Shown here piece by piece: positions 16,833 to 25,442 of a stretch of 64,000 bases of DNA. Source of the stretch: Billgrantia ethanolica. GTDB lineage: Bacteria > Pseudomonadota > Gammaproteobacteria > Pseudomonadales > Halomonadaceae. The stretch's first letter is position 1; each line of letters begins with the position of its first letter. The stretch is from the NCBI RefSeq assembly GCF_021404305.1, contig NZ_JABFTX010000004.1, forward strand, positions 248,001 through 312,000. Reading direction: 5' to 3'. A model generated the notes under the pieces. The model was not told where the DNA came from. It worked only from the letters and a program-made list of their open reading frames with translations, and searched no databases. The translations under genes and the position numbers were made by a program.

Positions 16833-16846
16833 GTGATCCATGTCAA
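16833..16846. promoter_or_regulatory. Possible Anr/Dnr-type box upstream of ccmF
   Basis: GTGATCCATGTCAA: GTGAT-N4-GTCAA, one mismatch per half-site from TTGAT-N4-ATCAA. It lies about 187 bases upstream of ccmF, leaving room for a promoter with a -10-like TATTGC on the - strand at 16807-16812. If real, it would tie cytochrome c assembly to oxygen-limited growth. Confidence 0.4.
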
Positions 16847-16947
16847 ACAAAACGGCGCGGCCGGATGTCGCGCCCCACTTAGGGCGACGAAAGCCTGACA
16901 GCGGACACGTCTGGACGTAAGCTAGGCACAGCGTTTTTCCCGCCTCA

Positions 16948-17000
16948 CACTCATCGCGAACACTCACCGCAAGTACTCATCACGAACACTCATCACGAAC
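16948..17000 (+). repeat. Short imperfect tandem repeats before ppiA
   Basis: Four imperfect copies of about 13 bases of the form CACTCATCACGAA (variants CACTCATCGCGAA and CACTCACCGCAAG) fill the stretch directly upstream of the ppiA ribosome-binding site. They probably lie in the ppiA leader or promoter. Confidence 0.65.
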
Positions 17001-17013
17001 AACAGGAGCTACC

Positions 17014-17583
17014 GTGCTGAAGCGAACTCTGATCACCCTGCTCGCCGCCGCCAGCCTGCCGCTGGCCGCCGCCCACGCCCAGGCGGCCGACGTCGTGCTG
17101 CACACCAACCACGGCCCCATCGGCATCGAGCTGTTCAAGGACCAGGCCCCCGAGAGCGTCGAGAACTTCCTCACCTACGTGCAGGATGGCCACTACGACG
17201 GCACCCTGTTCCATCGCGTGATCGACGGTTTCATGATCCAGGGCGGCGGCTTCGATCAGGACTTCCGCCAGAAGGCGACCCGCGACCCGATCGCCAACGA
17301 GGCCGACAACGGCCTGCGCAACGAGCGCGGAACCCTGGCCATGGCCCGCACCGGCGACCCGCACTCCGCCACCGCGCAATTCTTCATCAACGTCAGCGAC
17401 AACGCCTTCCTCAACCACCAGGGCACCCACTCCGGCCAGGCCTGGGGCTATGCGGTATTCGGCCGCGTGGTAGAGGGCATGGACGTGGTCGACTCCATCA
17501 AGCGCGTGCCCACGGGTAGCCGCGGCCCGTTCAAGGACGTGCCCCGTGAAGCCGTGATCATCGAGCGCGCCGAAGTGCAGTAA
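17014..17583 (+). CDS. ppiA: Periplasmic peptidyl-prolyl cis-trans isomerase (cyclophilin)
   Basis: Folding catalyst for periplasmic proteins. 189 aa with a signal peptide (cleavage after AQA near residue 24) and a full cyclophilin domain: [13 protein letters not shown], the [18 protein letters not shown] substrate-site segment and [16 protein letters not shown]. The start codon is GTG at 17014 with AGGAG six bases upstream. A strong terminator follows 17 bases after the stop. Confidence 0.93.
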   Translation: MLKRTLITLLAAASLPLAAAHAQAADVVLHTNHGPIGIELFKDQAPESVENFLTYVQDGHYDGTLFHRVIDGFMIQGGGFDQDFRQKATRDPIANEADNGLRNERGTLAMARTGDPHSATAQFFINVSDNAFLNHQGTHSGQAWGYAVFGRVVEGMDVVDSIKRVPTGSRGPFKDVPREAVIIERAEVQ

Positions 17584-17600
17584 ACGAGCACCACCCAGAC

Positions 17601-17640
17601 ACGACGACGCCCGCCATCGGTCGATGGCGGGCGTCGTCGT
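17601..17640. terminator. Bidirectional terminator ppiA / VanZ-like gene
   Basis: Perfect inverted repeat with 19-base arms (ACGACGACGCCCGCCATCG and its complement) and a 2-base centre, lying between converging ppiA and the VanZ-like gene. T-runs are weak, but the stem is very stable. Confidence 0.85.
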
Positions 17641-17656
17641 ATGGGCGTTGGGTGTC

Positions 17657-18031
17657 TTACCGTCGCAGCAGGTAGCGTCTGATGGCTGCCAACAGCAGCA
17701 CGGCCGTTCCCGCCCCCAGGGTATTGGCCAGGATATCGGCCCAGTCGCCGCCGCTGCGGCCGGGCACGGGGATCTGCAGGTATTCGATGCAGATGCCGTA
17801 GAACACCACGGCAACGAAGGTGCGCACCAGCGGCAGCCCAGCCAGACCGATCAACCCCGCCAGGCCGGCATAGCCGACGAAGTGGTTGAACTTGTCCCAC
17901 GGCAGGTTGGTGGGCATCTCGTCGCCGGGGGTCAGGCTGCCGATGGCAATGGCCACAGCCGCCAGCACGGCCAGCACCGTCCATAGACGATGGCGGTCGT
18001 GCTGGCGCTGGAGCCAACTGGCTTCAGGCAT
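17657..18031 (-). CDS. VanZ-like small membrane protein
   Basis: 124-aa membrane protein of the VanZ-like family with about four helices. It shows the family pattern: SLTPGD after the first helix, [14 protein letters not shown], and [27 protein letters not shown]. Function in non-resistant bacteria is unknown. The ATG at 18031 overlaps the end of hemE by 8 bases; a GTG at 18049 is a less likely start. Confidence 0.85.
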   Translation of the reverse strand: MPEASWLQRQHDRHRLWTVLAVLAAVAIAIGSLTPGDEMPTNLPWDKFNHFVGYAGLAGLIGLAGLPLVRTFVAVVFYGICIEYLQIPVPGRSGGDWADILANTLGAGTAVLLLAAIRRYLLRR

Positions 18032-19106
18032 TCTGATGCTGGATGGCACGGTGATAGCGCGGGCTCAGGTCGTGCAGTGCCTCCATGAAGGCGGTGACGT
18101 TGTCCGGGTTGGTGAACTGGCTGATACCGTGGCCCAGATTGAACACGTGCCCCGGCCCTTCGCCGTAGCTGTCGAGGATACGCCCCACCTCGGCGCGAAT
18201 GGCCGCCGGCCGGGCGAACAGCACGTTGGGGTCGAGGTTGCCCTGCAGCGCCACCTTGTGACCCACCCGCGCGCGCGCATCGGACAACTCGGTGGTCCAG
18301 TCGAGGCCCACGGCATCCGGCCCCGCCAGGGCGATGTCCTCGAGCCACTGACCGCCGTTCTTGGTGAACAGGATCACCGGCACGCGGTTGCCTTCGTGGT
18401 CGCGGATCAGGCCGGCGACGATCTGCTCCATGTAGCGCAGCGAGAACTCGAGATAGGCCGGCGTGGAGAGCACCCCACCCCAGGTATCGAAGATCTGCAC
18501 CGCCTGGGCCCCGGCGCGAATCTGCGCGTTGAGGTAGTCGGTCACCGCGCTGGCCAGGGTGTCGAGCAGGTCGTGCATCACGCTGGGCGTGTCGTAGAGC
18601 ATGGTCTTCACGTGGCGGAAGTCCTTGCTCGAACTGCCCTCCACCATGTAGGTGGCCAGCGTCCAGGGGCTGCCGGAAAAGCCGATCAGCGGCACCCGTC
18701 CATTGAGCTCGCGGCGGATGGTCGAGACCGCCCGCATCACGTAGTCCAGGTCGCGCTCGGCGTCGGGCACGCTGAGTGCCGCCACGTCCTCGGCCGTGCG
18801 CACCGGCTTGCGGAACTTGGGCCCCTCACCGGTCTCGAAGTAGAGCCCCAGCCCCATGGCATCGGGGATGGTGAGGATGTCGGAAAACAGGATGGCGGCA
18901 TCCAGCGGATAGCGCTCCAGGGGTTGCAGCGTCACCTCGCAGGCCAAGTCATGGTTGCGGCACAGGTCCATGAAATCACCGGCTTCGGCGCGGGTCGCGC
19001 GATACTCGGGCAGGTAGCGGCCGGCCTGACGCATCATCCATACCGGCGTGCGGTCCACCGGCTGACGCAACAGAGCACGCAGAAAACGATCGTTCTTGAG
19101 TTCCAT
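18024..19106 (-). CDS. hemE: Uroporphyrinogen decarboxylase HemE
   Basis: Cytosolic enzyme converting uroporphyrinogen III to coproporphyrinogen III in haem synthesis. 360 aa with the family signatures [16 protein letters not shown] near the N-terminus and [17 protein letters not shown]. The ATG at 19106 gives MELKNDRFL; the ATG at 19118 would add four residues. Both fit the family N-terminus. Haem supply is relevant to the cytochromes encoded nearby, but the gene is a general housekeeping one. Confidence 0.96.
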   Translation of the reverse strand: MELKNDRFLRALLRQPVDRTPVWMMRQAGRYLPEYRATRAEAGDFMDLCRNHDLACEVTLQPLERYPLDAAILFSDILTIPDAMGLGLYFETGEGPKFRKPVRTAEDVAALSVPDAERDLDYVMRAVSTIRRELNGRVPLIGFSGSPWTLATYMVEGSSSKDFRHVKTMLYDTPSVMHDLLDTLASAVTDYLNAQIRAGAQAVQIFDTWGGVLSTPAYLEFSLRYMEQIVAGLIRDHEGNRVPVILFTKNGGQWLEDIALAGPDAVGLDWTTELSDARARVGHKVALQGNLDPNVLFARPAAIRAEVGRILDSYGEGPGHVFNLGHGISQFTNPDNVTAFMEALHDLSPRYHRAIQHQNA

Positions 19107-19222
19107 GCAGGCAGTCATCCCCGGAAAATGTCGCCACATTGTAGCGCATCCTTTTCCACGCGGCTTGACCGGGGCCAAGATCGGGGGCACCGCACAATCG
19201 TGAGCCGCGCCGGCGTTCCTGC

Positions 19223-19228
19223 TAGAAT
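19223..19228 (+). promoter_or_regulatory. Possible extended -10 of the ribA promoter
   Basis: TAGAAT preceded by TGC (extended -10 form), 47 bases upstream of the ribA GTG. No good -35 hexamer was seen at the usual distance. Confidence 0.4.
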
Positions 19229-19274
19229 GCGGGATTCACTTCCGGCAACGCCGTGGTCTTGACCGAGGTACCCC

Positions 19275-19910
19275 GTGACCATTCGATTCATCGCCGCCTC
19301 CCGGCTGCCCACGCCCTGGGCCACCTTCACCATGCACGGCTTCGAGGACGAAGCCACCGGCAAGGACCACATCGCGCTCACGCTGGGCGAGGTGGCCGAC
19401 GGCGAGCCGGTACTCGGCCGGGTGCATTCGGAATGCCTGACCGGCGACGCGCTGTTCTCCATGCGCTGCGACTGCGGCTATCAGCTGCAGGAAGCGCTCA
19501 AGCGCATCGCCGACGAAGGCCGTGGCGTGCTGCTCTACCTGCGCCAGGAAGGCCGCGGCATCGGCCTGCTCAACAAGATCCGCGCCTATCACCTGCAGGA
19601 CCAGGGCGCCGACACCGTGGAAGCCAACGAGCAGCTCGGCTTCGGTGCCGATCTGCGCCGCTACGATCTCTGCGTGCCGATGCTCGAACACCTGGGCATC
19701 CAGAGCCTGCGGCTGATGACCAACAACCCGCGCAAGGTCGATGCCCTGACCCAGGCCGGCGTCACCATTGCGGAACGCGTGCCCCTGACCACGGGTCTGA
19801 ATCCTCATAACGAGCAGTATCTCTCGACCAAGGCGGGCAAGCTCGGCCACATGATGGCGCTGGGCGACTTCACCCAGGCCGGCGACGTGGATATCGAACG
19901 CAAGCCCTGA
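19275..19910 (+). CDS. ribA: GTP cyclohydrolase II RibA
   Basis: First committed step of riboflavin synthesis: GTP to 2,5-diamino-6-ribosylamino-pyrimidinone phosphate. 211 aa, single-domain form. The zinc ligands are visible in the [17 protein letters not shown] segment (Cys-x10-Cys-x-Cys), followed by the [12 protein letters not shown] motif. The start is GTG 19275 with GAGG about 8 bases upstream. No FMN riboswitch was recognised upstream. It is divergent from hemE. Confidence 0.95.
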   Translation: MTIRFIAASRLPTPWATFTMHGFEDEATGKDHIALTLGEVADGEPVLGRVHSECLTGDALFSMRCDCGYQLQEALKRIADEGRGVLLYLRQEGRGIGLLNKIRAYHLQDQGADTVEANEQLGFGADLRRYDLCVPMLEHLGIQSLRLMTNNPRKVDALTQAGVTIAERVPLTTGLNPHNEQYLSTKAGKLGHMMALGDFTQAGDVDIERKP

Positions 19911-19951
19911 GCCGCACCCGGCAGCGGGGCACTCCTGACGGAAACGACCCC

Positions 19952-20623
19952 ATGCCACCAACGGAAACAACGGGCGGCCACCGCCACCACCTCATCGAGG
20001 AGCTGCTCAACAGCATCAGCCACGGTATCGGCGCGGCTCTGAGCCTGACCGGCGTCATCGTACTGCTGGTGCTGGCCAGCATGGCCGCACACGTCGATCC
20101 GTGGAAGATCGTCGGTATCAGCCTCTACGGCGTGACCCTGGTCCTGCTCTATACCATCTCGACTCTCTACCACGGCGTTCGCCATCCCCGGCTCAAGCGG
20201 CTGTTCCAGCATCTGGACCACTGCGCCATCTACCTGCTGATCGCCGGCACCTACACCCCCTTTCTGCTGGTCAACATGCGCAGCGCCACCGGCTGGACGC
20301 TGTTCGCCATCGTCTGGAGCCTGGCGCTGGCCGGCATCGCCTGCAAGCTTGCCTGGCCGCATCGCTTCACTGCCCTGCGAGTCGCCATCTACCTGGTCAT
20401 GGGCTGGCTGATCGTCTTCGCCGGCGACACGCTGAGTGCCAACCTGCCCACGGCCGGCATCGTGCTGCTCACGGCCGGCGGCATCACCTACACCCTTGGC
20501 GTGGTCTTCTTCGCCATCAGCGCGATCCCCTTCAACCACGCCATCTGGCACCTGTTCGTGCTGGGCGGCAGTACCTGCCACTACTTCGCGGTTTACGCCG
20601 CGGTGTTGCCGTTCGGAGGGTGA
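19952..20623 (+). CDS. Hemolysin III / TrhA-type membrane protein
   Basis: 223-aa integral membrane protein of the PAQR/hemolysin III family with seven helices. Metal-site residues of the family are present: STLYHGV after helix 2, HLDHCAIYLLIAGTYTPF, and a C-terminal FNHAIWHLFVLGGSTCHYF. In E. coli the homologue affects membrane energetics; a haemolytic role should not be assumed. Its 3' end overlaps the converging downstream gene by 31 bases. Confidence 0.9.
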   Translation: MPPTETTGGHRHHLIEELLNSISHGIGAALSLTGVIVLLVLASMAAHVDPWKIVGISLYGVTLVLLYTISTLYHGVRHPRLKRLFQHLDHCAIYLLIAGTYTPFLLVNMRSATGWTLFAIVWSLALAGIACKLAWPHRFTALRVAIYLVMGWLIVFAGDTLSANLPTAGIVLLTAGGITYTLGVVFFAISAIPFNHAIWHLFVLGGSTCHYFAVYAAVLPFGG

Positions 20624-21465
20624 GGCACGGCCAGCCTCAACCGCTCCAGCCGGGCGTAGAGGTATTCGGTGAAGAAGCCATGCATGAGGAAGCGCTGGCT
20701 CAGGTTCCACGGCCCGACCAGGTAGTGCGGGTACTTGTTGTAGGCCATCTCGGCCAGGGTCGGGTCGCCGATCAACTGGCCGACGCGGATGGCGATGGAC
20801 TGGTCGAGGTTGAAGCCATTGATCGCGTCGCGGTACTCCTCGCGGGTCAGCAGCAGGCAGAACAGGCACATGAACAGCGCATGGGCGCTCTCGAAGTCGA
20901 GCACCTGGGTGCGCCTGCGCGGCAGCTCGAAGTCGCTCTCTGCCAGCGGGCGCCAATGCGCCCAACTGATCGCCTGCGGCGCCAGGGGTGCCGGGCGCTG
21001 CCGCCAGTGGCCCATCTCCTCGATCACCCGGAACAGCTCCTGATCGTGCTTGACGAAGCTGGCGTCGAGCATGTCGTCGATGCGGCTCGGATAGAGCGTG
21101 AGCGGCTCCACCGAGACCTCCGGGCAGTTGTCGATGAGGAAGTTGAGGATGTTGGACTCGGTGGCGAAGTGACGCAGGATCAATTGATTGGCGCTGGGGC
21201 TGACGAAGTGGGTGCAGAACCAGCAGATCAGCCGCTGCAGCAGGCCGTGAGCGCGAAACTGTGGCAGCGGCAGGCGCTTCACGAACCAGATCAGATGCAG
21301 CAGCACTGCCAGCAGGAACTGCAGCAGCGGGCGCAGCGACCAGCGCGTGGGGCGCTCCAGGTCGTCCAGCCACAGCCGCACCGCCGCCGGCTCGATGGGC
21401 AGGGAGTCGTCGACTGCCAGCGCACGCAGGAAGGGGCTGCGCGGCCTCGGCCGGGTATCAGCCAT
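20593..21465 (-). CDS. Unknown membrane-anchored protein, last gene of the KAS III/HO-like operon
   Basis: I do not recognise the family with certainty. 290 aa. A hydrophobic segment (about residues 45-62) and a second weaker one (about 75-90) suggest a membrane anchor. The rest is soluble with many His and Trp and conserved-looking stretches such as LRHFATESNILNFLIDNCPE and HALFMCLFCLLLTREEY. It overlaps the preceding HO-like gene by 8 bases, so it is almost certainly co-translated and works with that operon. The two other operon members are predicted oxidases or acyl synthases, so a role in the same pathway is inferred. Confidence 0.75.
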   Translation of the reverse strand: MADTRPRPRSPFLRALAVDDSLPIEPAAVRLWLDDLERPTRWSLRPLLQFLLAVLLHLIWFVKRLPLPQFRAHGLLQRLICWFCTHFVSPSANQLILRHFATESNILNFLIDNCPEVSVEPLTLYPSRIDDMLDASFVKHDQELFRVIEEMGHWRQRPAPLAPQAISWAHWRPLAESDFELPRRRTQVLDFESAHALFMCLFCLLLTREEYRDAINGFNLDQSIAIRVGQLIGDPTLAEMAYNKYPHYLVGPWNLSQRFLMHGFFTEYLYARLERLRLAVPHPPNGNTAA

Positions 21466-22141
21466 GCTCGATCTCCTCCAGCTGCAGGGCGTAGAGCCGC
21501 GCCACCACCCGCGCGGTGCGCAGGATCGCCTGCTGCTGCTCCGGCGTGCGGCAGACCCGATCGATCAACGTATAGAGCTTGTCCAGGTGGGCGTCGTCGT
21601 TCTCGCCGTGGTAGCGCATGAAGCAGGTGTAGCGGCCGTCGCCCTCGGTGGCCTCGTCGATCCGCCGCGCCCAGTCGCTGGCCATCTTCTGCCCCAGCCC
21701 TTCGATGATCCACATGGCGCCGATCAAATCCACCGGATTGGGCTGGCTGGCGCGATACATCATGAAGGCGTGCAGCGCCTCGCTGCCGGCGTTGCGCTGC
21801 CCGGCGCGGATCTCCTCCAACGCGCCGCCTGCCGCCACGAAGTCCGCCTCCAGCATCTCGTAGTCGCGATGCTCCTCCTTGGCGTGACCGATCACTTCCG
21901 AACGCACGTCGGCGTAATCGCGCTCGAAGCTGGAGGCACCGCGGGTGATCCAACGCGCGCCCTCGATCACCTGCTGGCGCAGGTGCAACAGCAGGTTGCG
22001 GTAATCCTCGCGGGTGAACTTGCCGCGCTCCAGGCGCTGGATGATCGGCACCCGCCCCAGCTGGCGCTCGAAGTCGAACCACACACGCATCAACCCTTGC
22101 AGGCACTCCTGCCCCAACTGGGTGGTGACCTTGCTTTCCAT
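21458..22141 (-). CDS. Haem-oxygenase-like putative di-iron oxidase
   Basis: 227-aa, all-helical protein resembling the TenA/haem-oxygenase-like family that includes metal-dependent oxidases (HDO type, for example UndA or SznF-like enzymes). Possible metal ligands are Glu60 in the first core helix, the His86-x3-Glu90-His91 cluster in IGHAKEEHRDYEML, and His178-x3-Asp182-x2-His185 in the RYHGENDDAHLDKLY helix. The last pattern is a hallmark of this group. It could also be a non-metal TenA-like protein; the substrate is unknown. It starts two bases after the ketoacyl synthase gene and overlaps the next gene by 8. Confidence 0.8.
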   Translation of the reverse strand: MESKVTTQLGQECLQGLMRVWFDFERQLGRVPIIQRLERGKFTREDYRNLLLHLRQQVIEGARWITRGASSFERDYADVRSEVIGHAKEEHRDYEMLEADFVAAGGALEEIRAGQRNAGSEALHAFMMYRASQPNPVDLIGAMWIIEGLGQKMASDWARRIDEATEGDGRYTCFMRYHGENDDAHLDKLYTLIDRVCRTPEQQQAILRTARVVARLYALQLEEIEHG

Positions 22142-22143
22142 GG

Positions 22144-23244
22144 TTACTCCTCCACGACCGTGAGCTGCATGTAGACGTTATTGAAGCGACCGCTCTCCGG
22201 AACCATGCACAGGATGGTGTCGCCGGCTCGATGACTCTGGGTGCGCCGGAACTCGTCGAGCATGATGAACATCGAGGCGCAGCCGGTGTTACCGCGGGTA
22301 TAGAGATTGGTGTACCACTTCTCCTCGGGGATGGCCGCGCCGGCCTGGGTCAACATGTCGAAGATCTTGCCGCGAAAATAGTGCGACGAGTAATGGCACA
22401 GCACGTGGTCGATCCGCCCTACCTCGACCCGCCCCTCGTCGATCAGCCGCAGCAGGCCGTCCACCCCCAGCTTGACGATGTTGTCGAGTAGGCGAACGTC
22501 CTGACGGATCAGCAGGGCGCCGGCGGCCTCCGCCTCGGCGTAGGTGGAGAAGTCCTGCCAGCTGCGCCCATCGCTTTCGGCGCGACCGACGCTCATGCAC
22601 ACCGGATAGGCGTCGGCGTGGGAGAAGCCGCGAATCCAGTCGATGCGAAAGCAGCGCCGGCGCGGCTCGTTTTCCAGCAGCAGCGCCCCGGCGCCGTCCG
22701 ACAGCATCCAGCGCAGGAACTCGGCATTGAAGTCGACCTCCTGCGCCACCGCCTCGTAGCGGCTGGCCTTGAACAGCCGCGAGGCCAGCTCGCTGGCGAT
22801 CACCAGGGCATTGTCGTGCTCGCCGGCCTTGAGCCCGGTGTAGGCCGCCTTGAGCGCCATCATGCTGCTCGAGCAGATGCCGTGGCTGCTGTGCAGCTCC
22901 ACATCGGCCACACCCAGCTCGGCCTGGACCATGCTGCCGAACCCCGGCAGCACCAGGTCGCCCTGGCTGGTGGCCACGCTGAGCATCTCGAGCCGCGACT
23001 TGTCCAGGTAGCTGTCGTCGAGGCAGGCCCGGCCCGCCCGGGCGGCCATCTCGCCGTTGCTGATCAGGGTGTTGTGCTCGGCATCGATGGCGTAGTGGCG
23101 CTGGCATATGCCGTTGGACTGCAGTATGCGGCGCTTGAGCCGGCTCGGTTTGCCGTGCACCAGGCCGAGCACTGCCTCGATCCGCTCGTTGTCCACCGGC
23201 TCGCCAGGCAGGTAGTGGCCAGTACTGGTGATATAGACGCTCAC
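22144..23244 (-). CDS. Beta-ketoacyl-ACP synthase III-like enzyme
   Basis: 366-aa thiolase-fold condensing enzyme related to FabH. The catalytic triad appears complete: Cys124 (HGICSSS), His284 (LCHYSSHYF) and Asn319 (TRGNTGCAS). Because it stands in a dedicated operon rather than in a fab cluster, a specialised acyl condensation is more likely than general fatty-acid initiation. The GTG start at 23244 overlaps the stop of the preceding gene (GTGA) and gives the family N-terminus VYITSTGHYLP; the frame is open further upstream but unsupported. No acyl-carrier protein gene is next to it. Confidence 0.88.
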   Translation of the reverse strand: MSVYITSTGHYLPGEPVDNERIEAVLGLVHGKPSRLKRRILQSNGICQRHYAIDAEHNTLISNGEMAARAGRACLDDSYLDKSRLEMLSVATSQGDLVLPGFGSMVQAELGVADVELHSSHGICSSSMMALKAAYTGLKAGEHDNALVIASELASRLFKASRYEAVAQEVDFNAEFLRWMLSDGAGALLLENEPRRRCFRIDWIRGFSHADAYPVCMSVGRAESDGRSWQDFSTYAEAEAAGALLIRQDVRLLDNIVKLGVDGLLRLIDEGRVEVGRIDHVLCHYSSHYFRGKIFDMLTQAGAAIPEEKWYTNLYTRGNTGCASMFIMLDEFRRTQSHRAGDTILCMVPESGRFNNVYMQLTVVEE

Positions 23245-23810
23245 GCGGGGTTGCCTCCGTGCTTGAGGTAATGACGCAGGCAGCGCAGGTTCTCCTCCAT
23301 GTAGGGAAACACGCACAGCAGTGCCATGAAGGTCAGGTAATAGGGCAGGTAGCGCTCGCCGCCATGGGGCACCTCGACGGGAATCAGCCGCATTTGCCCG
23401 GCCCAGTCGAGGGAGACGAGATCGATCACCACCGGCCAGTTGATCACCATGATCATCGCCAGCATGTAGAACGGCAGGCTGGCCAGGTAGCTGTGTGCGT
23501 GCATCTCCCAGATGCTGATGTGACGCCGGGGAGCGGCGTAGTGCACGTCCCAGTGGGCCACGACCTCATGCAGCACCCAGGCCAGCAGGCAGATTAGCAG
23601 CACCAGCACGTTGATGCGGTAGAGCAGGCACATGAGGATGGGGATGCCCACCTGAATGCCCATCGCCGAGTGCATCAGGGTCTCTTTCAGCCCCGAGGTC
23701 TCCTCGATGTGCGTGGCACGGTGGCAGCACCAGTCGACGAAGCCGGCAATTCCCCATAGCGGCAGGAAGACGTACAGCAGGACATGGATCAACAGCGTGT
23801 GAGTATCCAT
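23241..23810 (-). CDS. His-rich polytopic membrane protein, first gene of the operon
   Basis: 189 aa with about four to five transmembrane helices. It has histidines spaced as in membrane metal enzymes (hydroxylase/desaturase-like): Asp26-x3-His30-x3-His34, then His81-Glu-x3-His86-Trp-Asp-x-His90 and His104-x-His106. I could not assign a family. The spacing suggests a metal-binding membrane oxidase, which is inference. The ATG at 23810 has AGAGGA upstream. Its stop overlaps the ketoacyl synthase start by 4 bases, so the operon order is this gene, synthase, HO-like, unknown. Confidence 0.75.
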   Translation of the reverse strand: MDTHTLLIHVLLYVFLPLWGIAGFVDWCCHRATHIEETSGLKETLMHSAMGIQVGIPILMCLLYRINVLVLLICLLAWVLHEVVAHWDVHYAAPRRHISIWEMHAHSYLASLPFYMLAMIMVINWPVVIDLVSLDWAGQMRLIPVEVPHGGERYLPYYLTFMALLCVFPYMEENLRCLRHYLKHGGNPA

Positions 23811-23955
23811 GGCGATTTCCTCTGTTTCAGCGACTCTCACAGCATTCTTGCAAGGCGCTCATGTTTCATGGATGATGTTAGGAAACACTGTTCGATAACT
23901 AATATCCACCAGGCGCATGACATTTGCAAGCGCCAATCGAATGGAACGAAACGTC

Positions 23956-25350
23956 ATGAAACAGGTAACCCACAGGCGAGGCCCGGCTTCGGATAGCGCA
24001 GGCGCACCGCAGGCAGTTCGGGATCGCTACCCCGATGCCCTGCGTGCCGGCGCGCTGCTGGTGGTGGTATTCGGCCACTGGATCGCCACCCTGCCACGGC
24101 TGGAAAACGGCCTGATGACTACCACCGACCACCTGCTGCTGGTGTGGACCGGCGCCGGGGTGCTCACCTGGCTGCTGCAGGTGGTACCGCTGTTCGTCTT
24201 CGTCTCGGCCGCGGTCAGCGCCGACGGCGCCCAGCGTCGGCTGGATCAGGGCCAGCGCCAGCTGCACTGGTGGGCGGGCCGGGCACTGGGTCTGGCCCGC
24301 CCCACCGTCACCTACCTGGCGGTGCTGGTGGCCTTCGTCCTGCTGGCGGCCTACACCGGCGGACGCCTGCTCGGCCCGCTCAACCACTCGCTCACCGTTC
24401 ACCTCTGGTTTCTGATGATGCTGCTGGGCGTGCAGGCCCTGCTGCCGCTGAGCGTGTGGGCCGACAACCGCTGGGGGCTCAAGGCCGTGGCAGGGCTGCT
24501 GCTGATCGCCGCTGCGGTGGACCTGCTGCGTGCCGGCATTAGCACTCCCGGCGAGCTGCTGGAGCTGGGCTCTCGCGTCACCGCCAACGGTGGCGGCATC
24601 GGTTGGCTCAACGCCGCGGTGGTCTGGCTGCTGCCGCAGCAGCTCGGCATCGCCTGGCGGCGCGGGCGCTTCTCCGGCCTGGGCTGTGGCCTCGCCCTGC
24701 TGCTGCTCGGGCTGGTGTGGCTGGCCGCCGCCGTGGCCTCGGGCTACCCCGTGGCCATGGTCGACGGCGCCTTCGGCGTGCCCAGCAATCTGCTGCCGCC
24801 CACCCTGGCGCTGGTCGGCGTGATGTGGGTTCAGGTAGGCGCCGCGCTGACCTTCGAAGCCCCCGTGCGCCGCTTGCTGGAGCGCCGCCGAATCGACCGG
24901 ACGGTGACGATCCTCGGCGCCCTGGGCATGCCGCTCTACCTCTGGCACAAGCTCGCCGAACTGCCGGCCGCCTGGCTGGGCGAGCGCCTGGGCCTGCCCA
25001 TCGACGCCGGCATACCGGGCGAGGTGGGCTTCTGGCTCGGTCGCCTGTGGTGGATTGCGCTGTGCATCGTGGCCGTCGCCCCGGTGATGATCGCGGTGGT
25101 GACCTTCGAGATGCGCCGCAAGCGCGACGTGGTTTCCGCCACCGCCGCACCGGTCATTCTCGCCGGCGGCGCGGCGCTGCTCGGCGGCATCGTCGCCAGC
25201 CTGGCGCTCGGCGCCCTGCCCGGCGCCATCTTCGGCCTGGCCGGCGTTGCGGCTGCCTCATGGCTGCTGCGCGTCCATCCACAGCCGCCAGTGTCAGCGC
25301 TCGACGCTTCCCTCTCCAAACAGAAGGAGGTTGAATCGAGCCCCTTGTAA
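23956..25350 (+). CDS. Acyltransferase family 3 membrane protein
   Basis: Integral membrane protein of about 464 aa with about 10-12 helices. It matches the acyltransferase-3 pattern: YPDALRAGALLVVVFGHW at the N-terminus and MPLYLWHKLA near the C-terminus. These enzymes O-acylate sugars, peptidoglycan or lipids. The start is uncertain: ATG 23956, 23941 or 23917 have no strong Shine-Dalgarno. It is divergent from the His-rich membrane protein operon, with about 145 bases between them, and may act on that pathway's product; this is speculation. A GacA-type box overlaps its stop codon. Confidence 0.8.
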   Translation: MKQVTHRRGPASDSAGAPQAVRDRYPDALRAGALLVVVFGHWIATLPRLENGLMTTTDHLLLVWTGAGVLTWLLQVVPLFVFVSAAVSADGAQRRLDQGQRQLHWWAGRALGLARPTVTYLAVLVAFVLLAAYTGGRLLGPLNHSLTVHLWFLMMLLGVQALLPLSVWADNRWGLKAVAGLLLIAAAVDLLRAGISTPGELLELGSRVTANGGGIGWLNAAVVWLLPQQLGIAWRRGRFSGLGCGLALLLLGLVWLAAAVASGYPVAMVDGAFGVPSNLLPPTLALVGVMWVQVGAALTFEAPVRRLLERRRIDRTVTILGALGMPLYLWHKLAELPAAWLGERLGLPIDAGIPGEVGFWLGRLWWIALCIVAVAPVMIAVVTFEMRRKRDVVSATAAPVILAGGAALLGGIVASLALGALPGAIFGLAGVAAASWLLRVHPQPPVSALDASLSKQKEVESSPL

Positions 25351-25363
25351 GTCATTTCTTACA
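25346..25363. promoter_or_regulatory. GacA-type upstream activating sequence
   Basis: TGTAAG-TCATTT-CTTACA, an exact match to the TGTAAG-N6-CTTACA site bound by GacA upstream of the Rsm sRNA genes of pseudomonads. A further CTTACA half-site is at 25381-25386. The site lies 80-100 bases upstream of the predicted sRNA 5' end. Confidence 0.88.
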
Positions 25364-25442
25364 AATTTCATCGTCAATTTCTTACAAGCCGCTTGCCCCA
25401 GGTTAACGTCGCCGAGCACTGTTAGTTGGCAAAGTAAAACCG

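Larger units (their letters stand above)
16647..17013. other. Divergent intergenic region ccmF / ppiA
   Basis: 367 bases without a gene. It holds a possible Dnr/FNR-type box near the ccmF side (16833-16846) and a set of about 13-base repeats just upstream of ppiA (16948-17000). The remaining sequence shows no clear ORF. Confidence 0.7.

Noticed and set aside
23848..23934. Direct repeat TTGCAAG(G)CGC between the KAS III operon and the acyltransferase gene
   Set aside because: Only about 10 of 11 bases match and the copies are 76 bases apart; too weak to call an operator.
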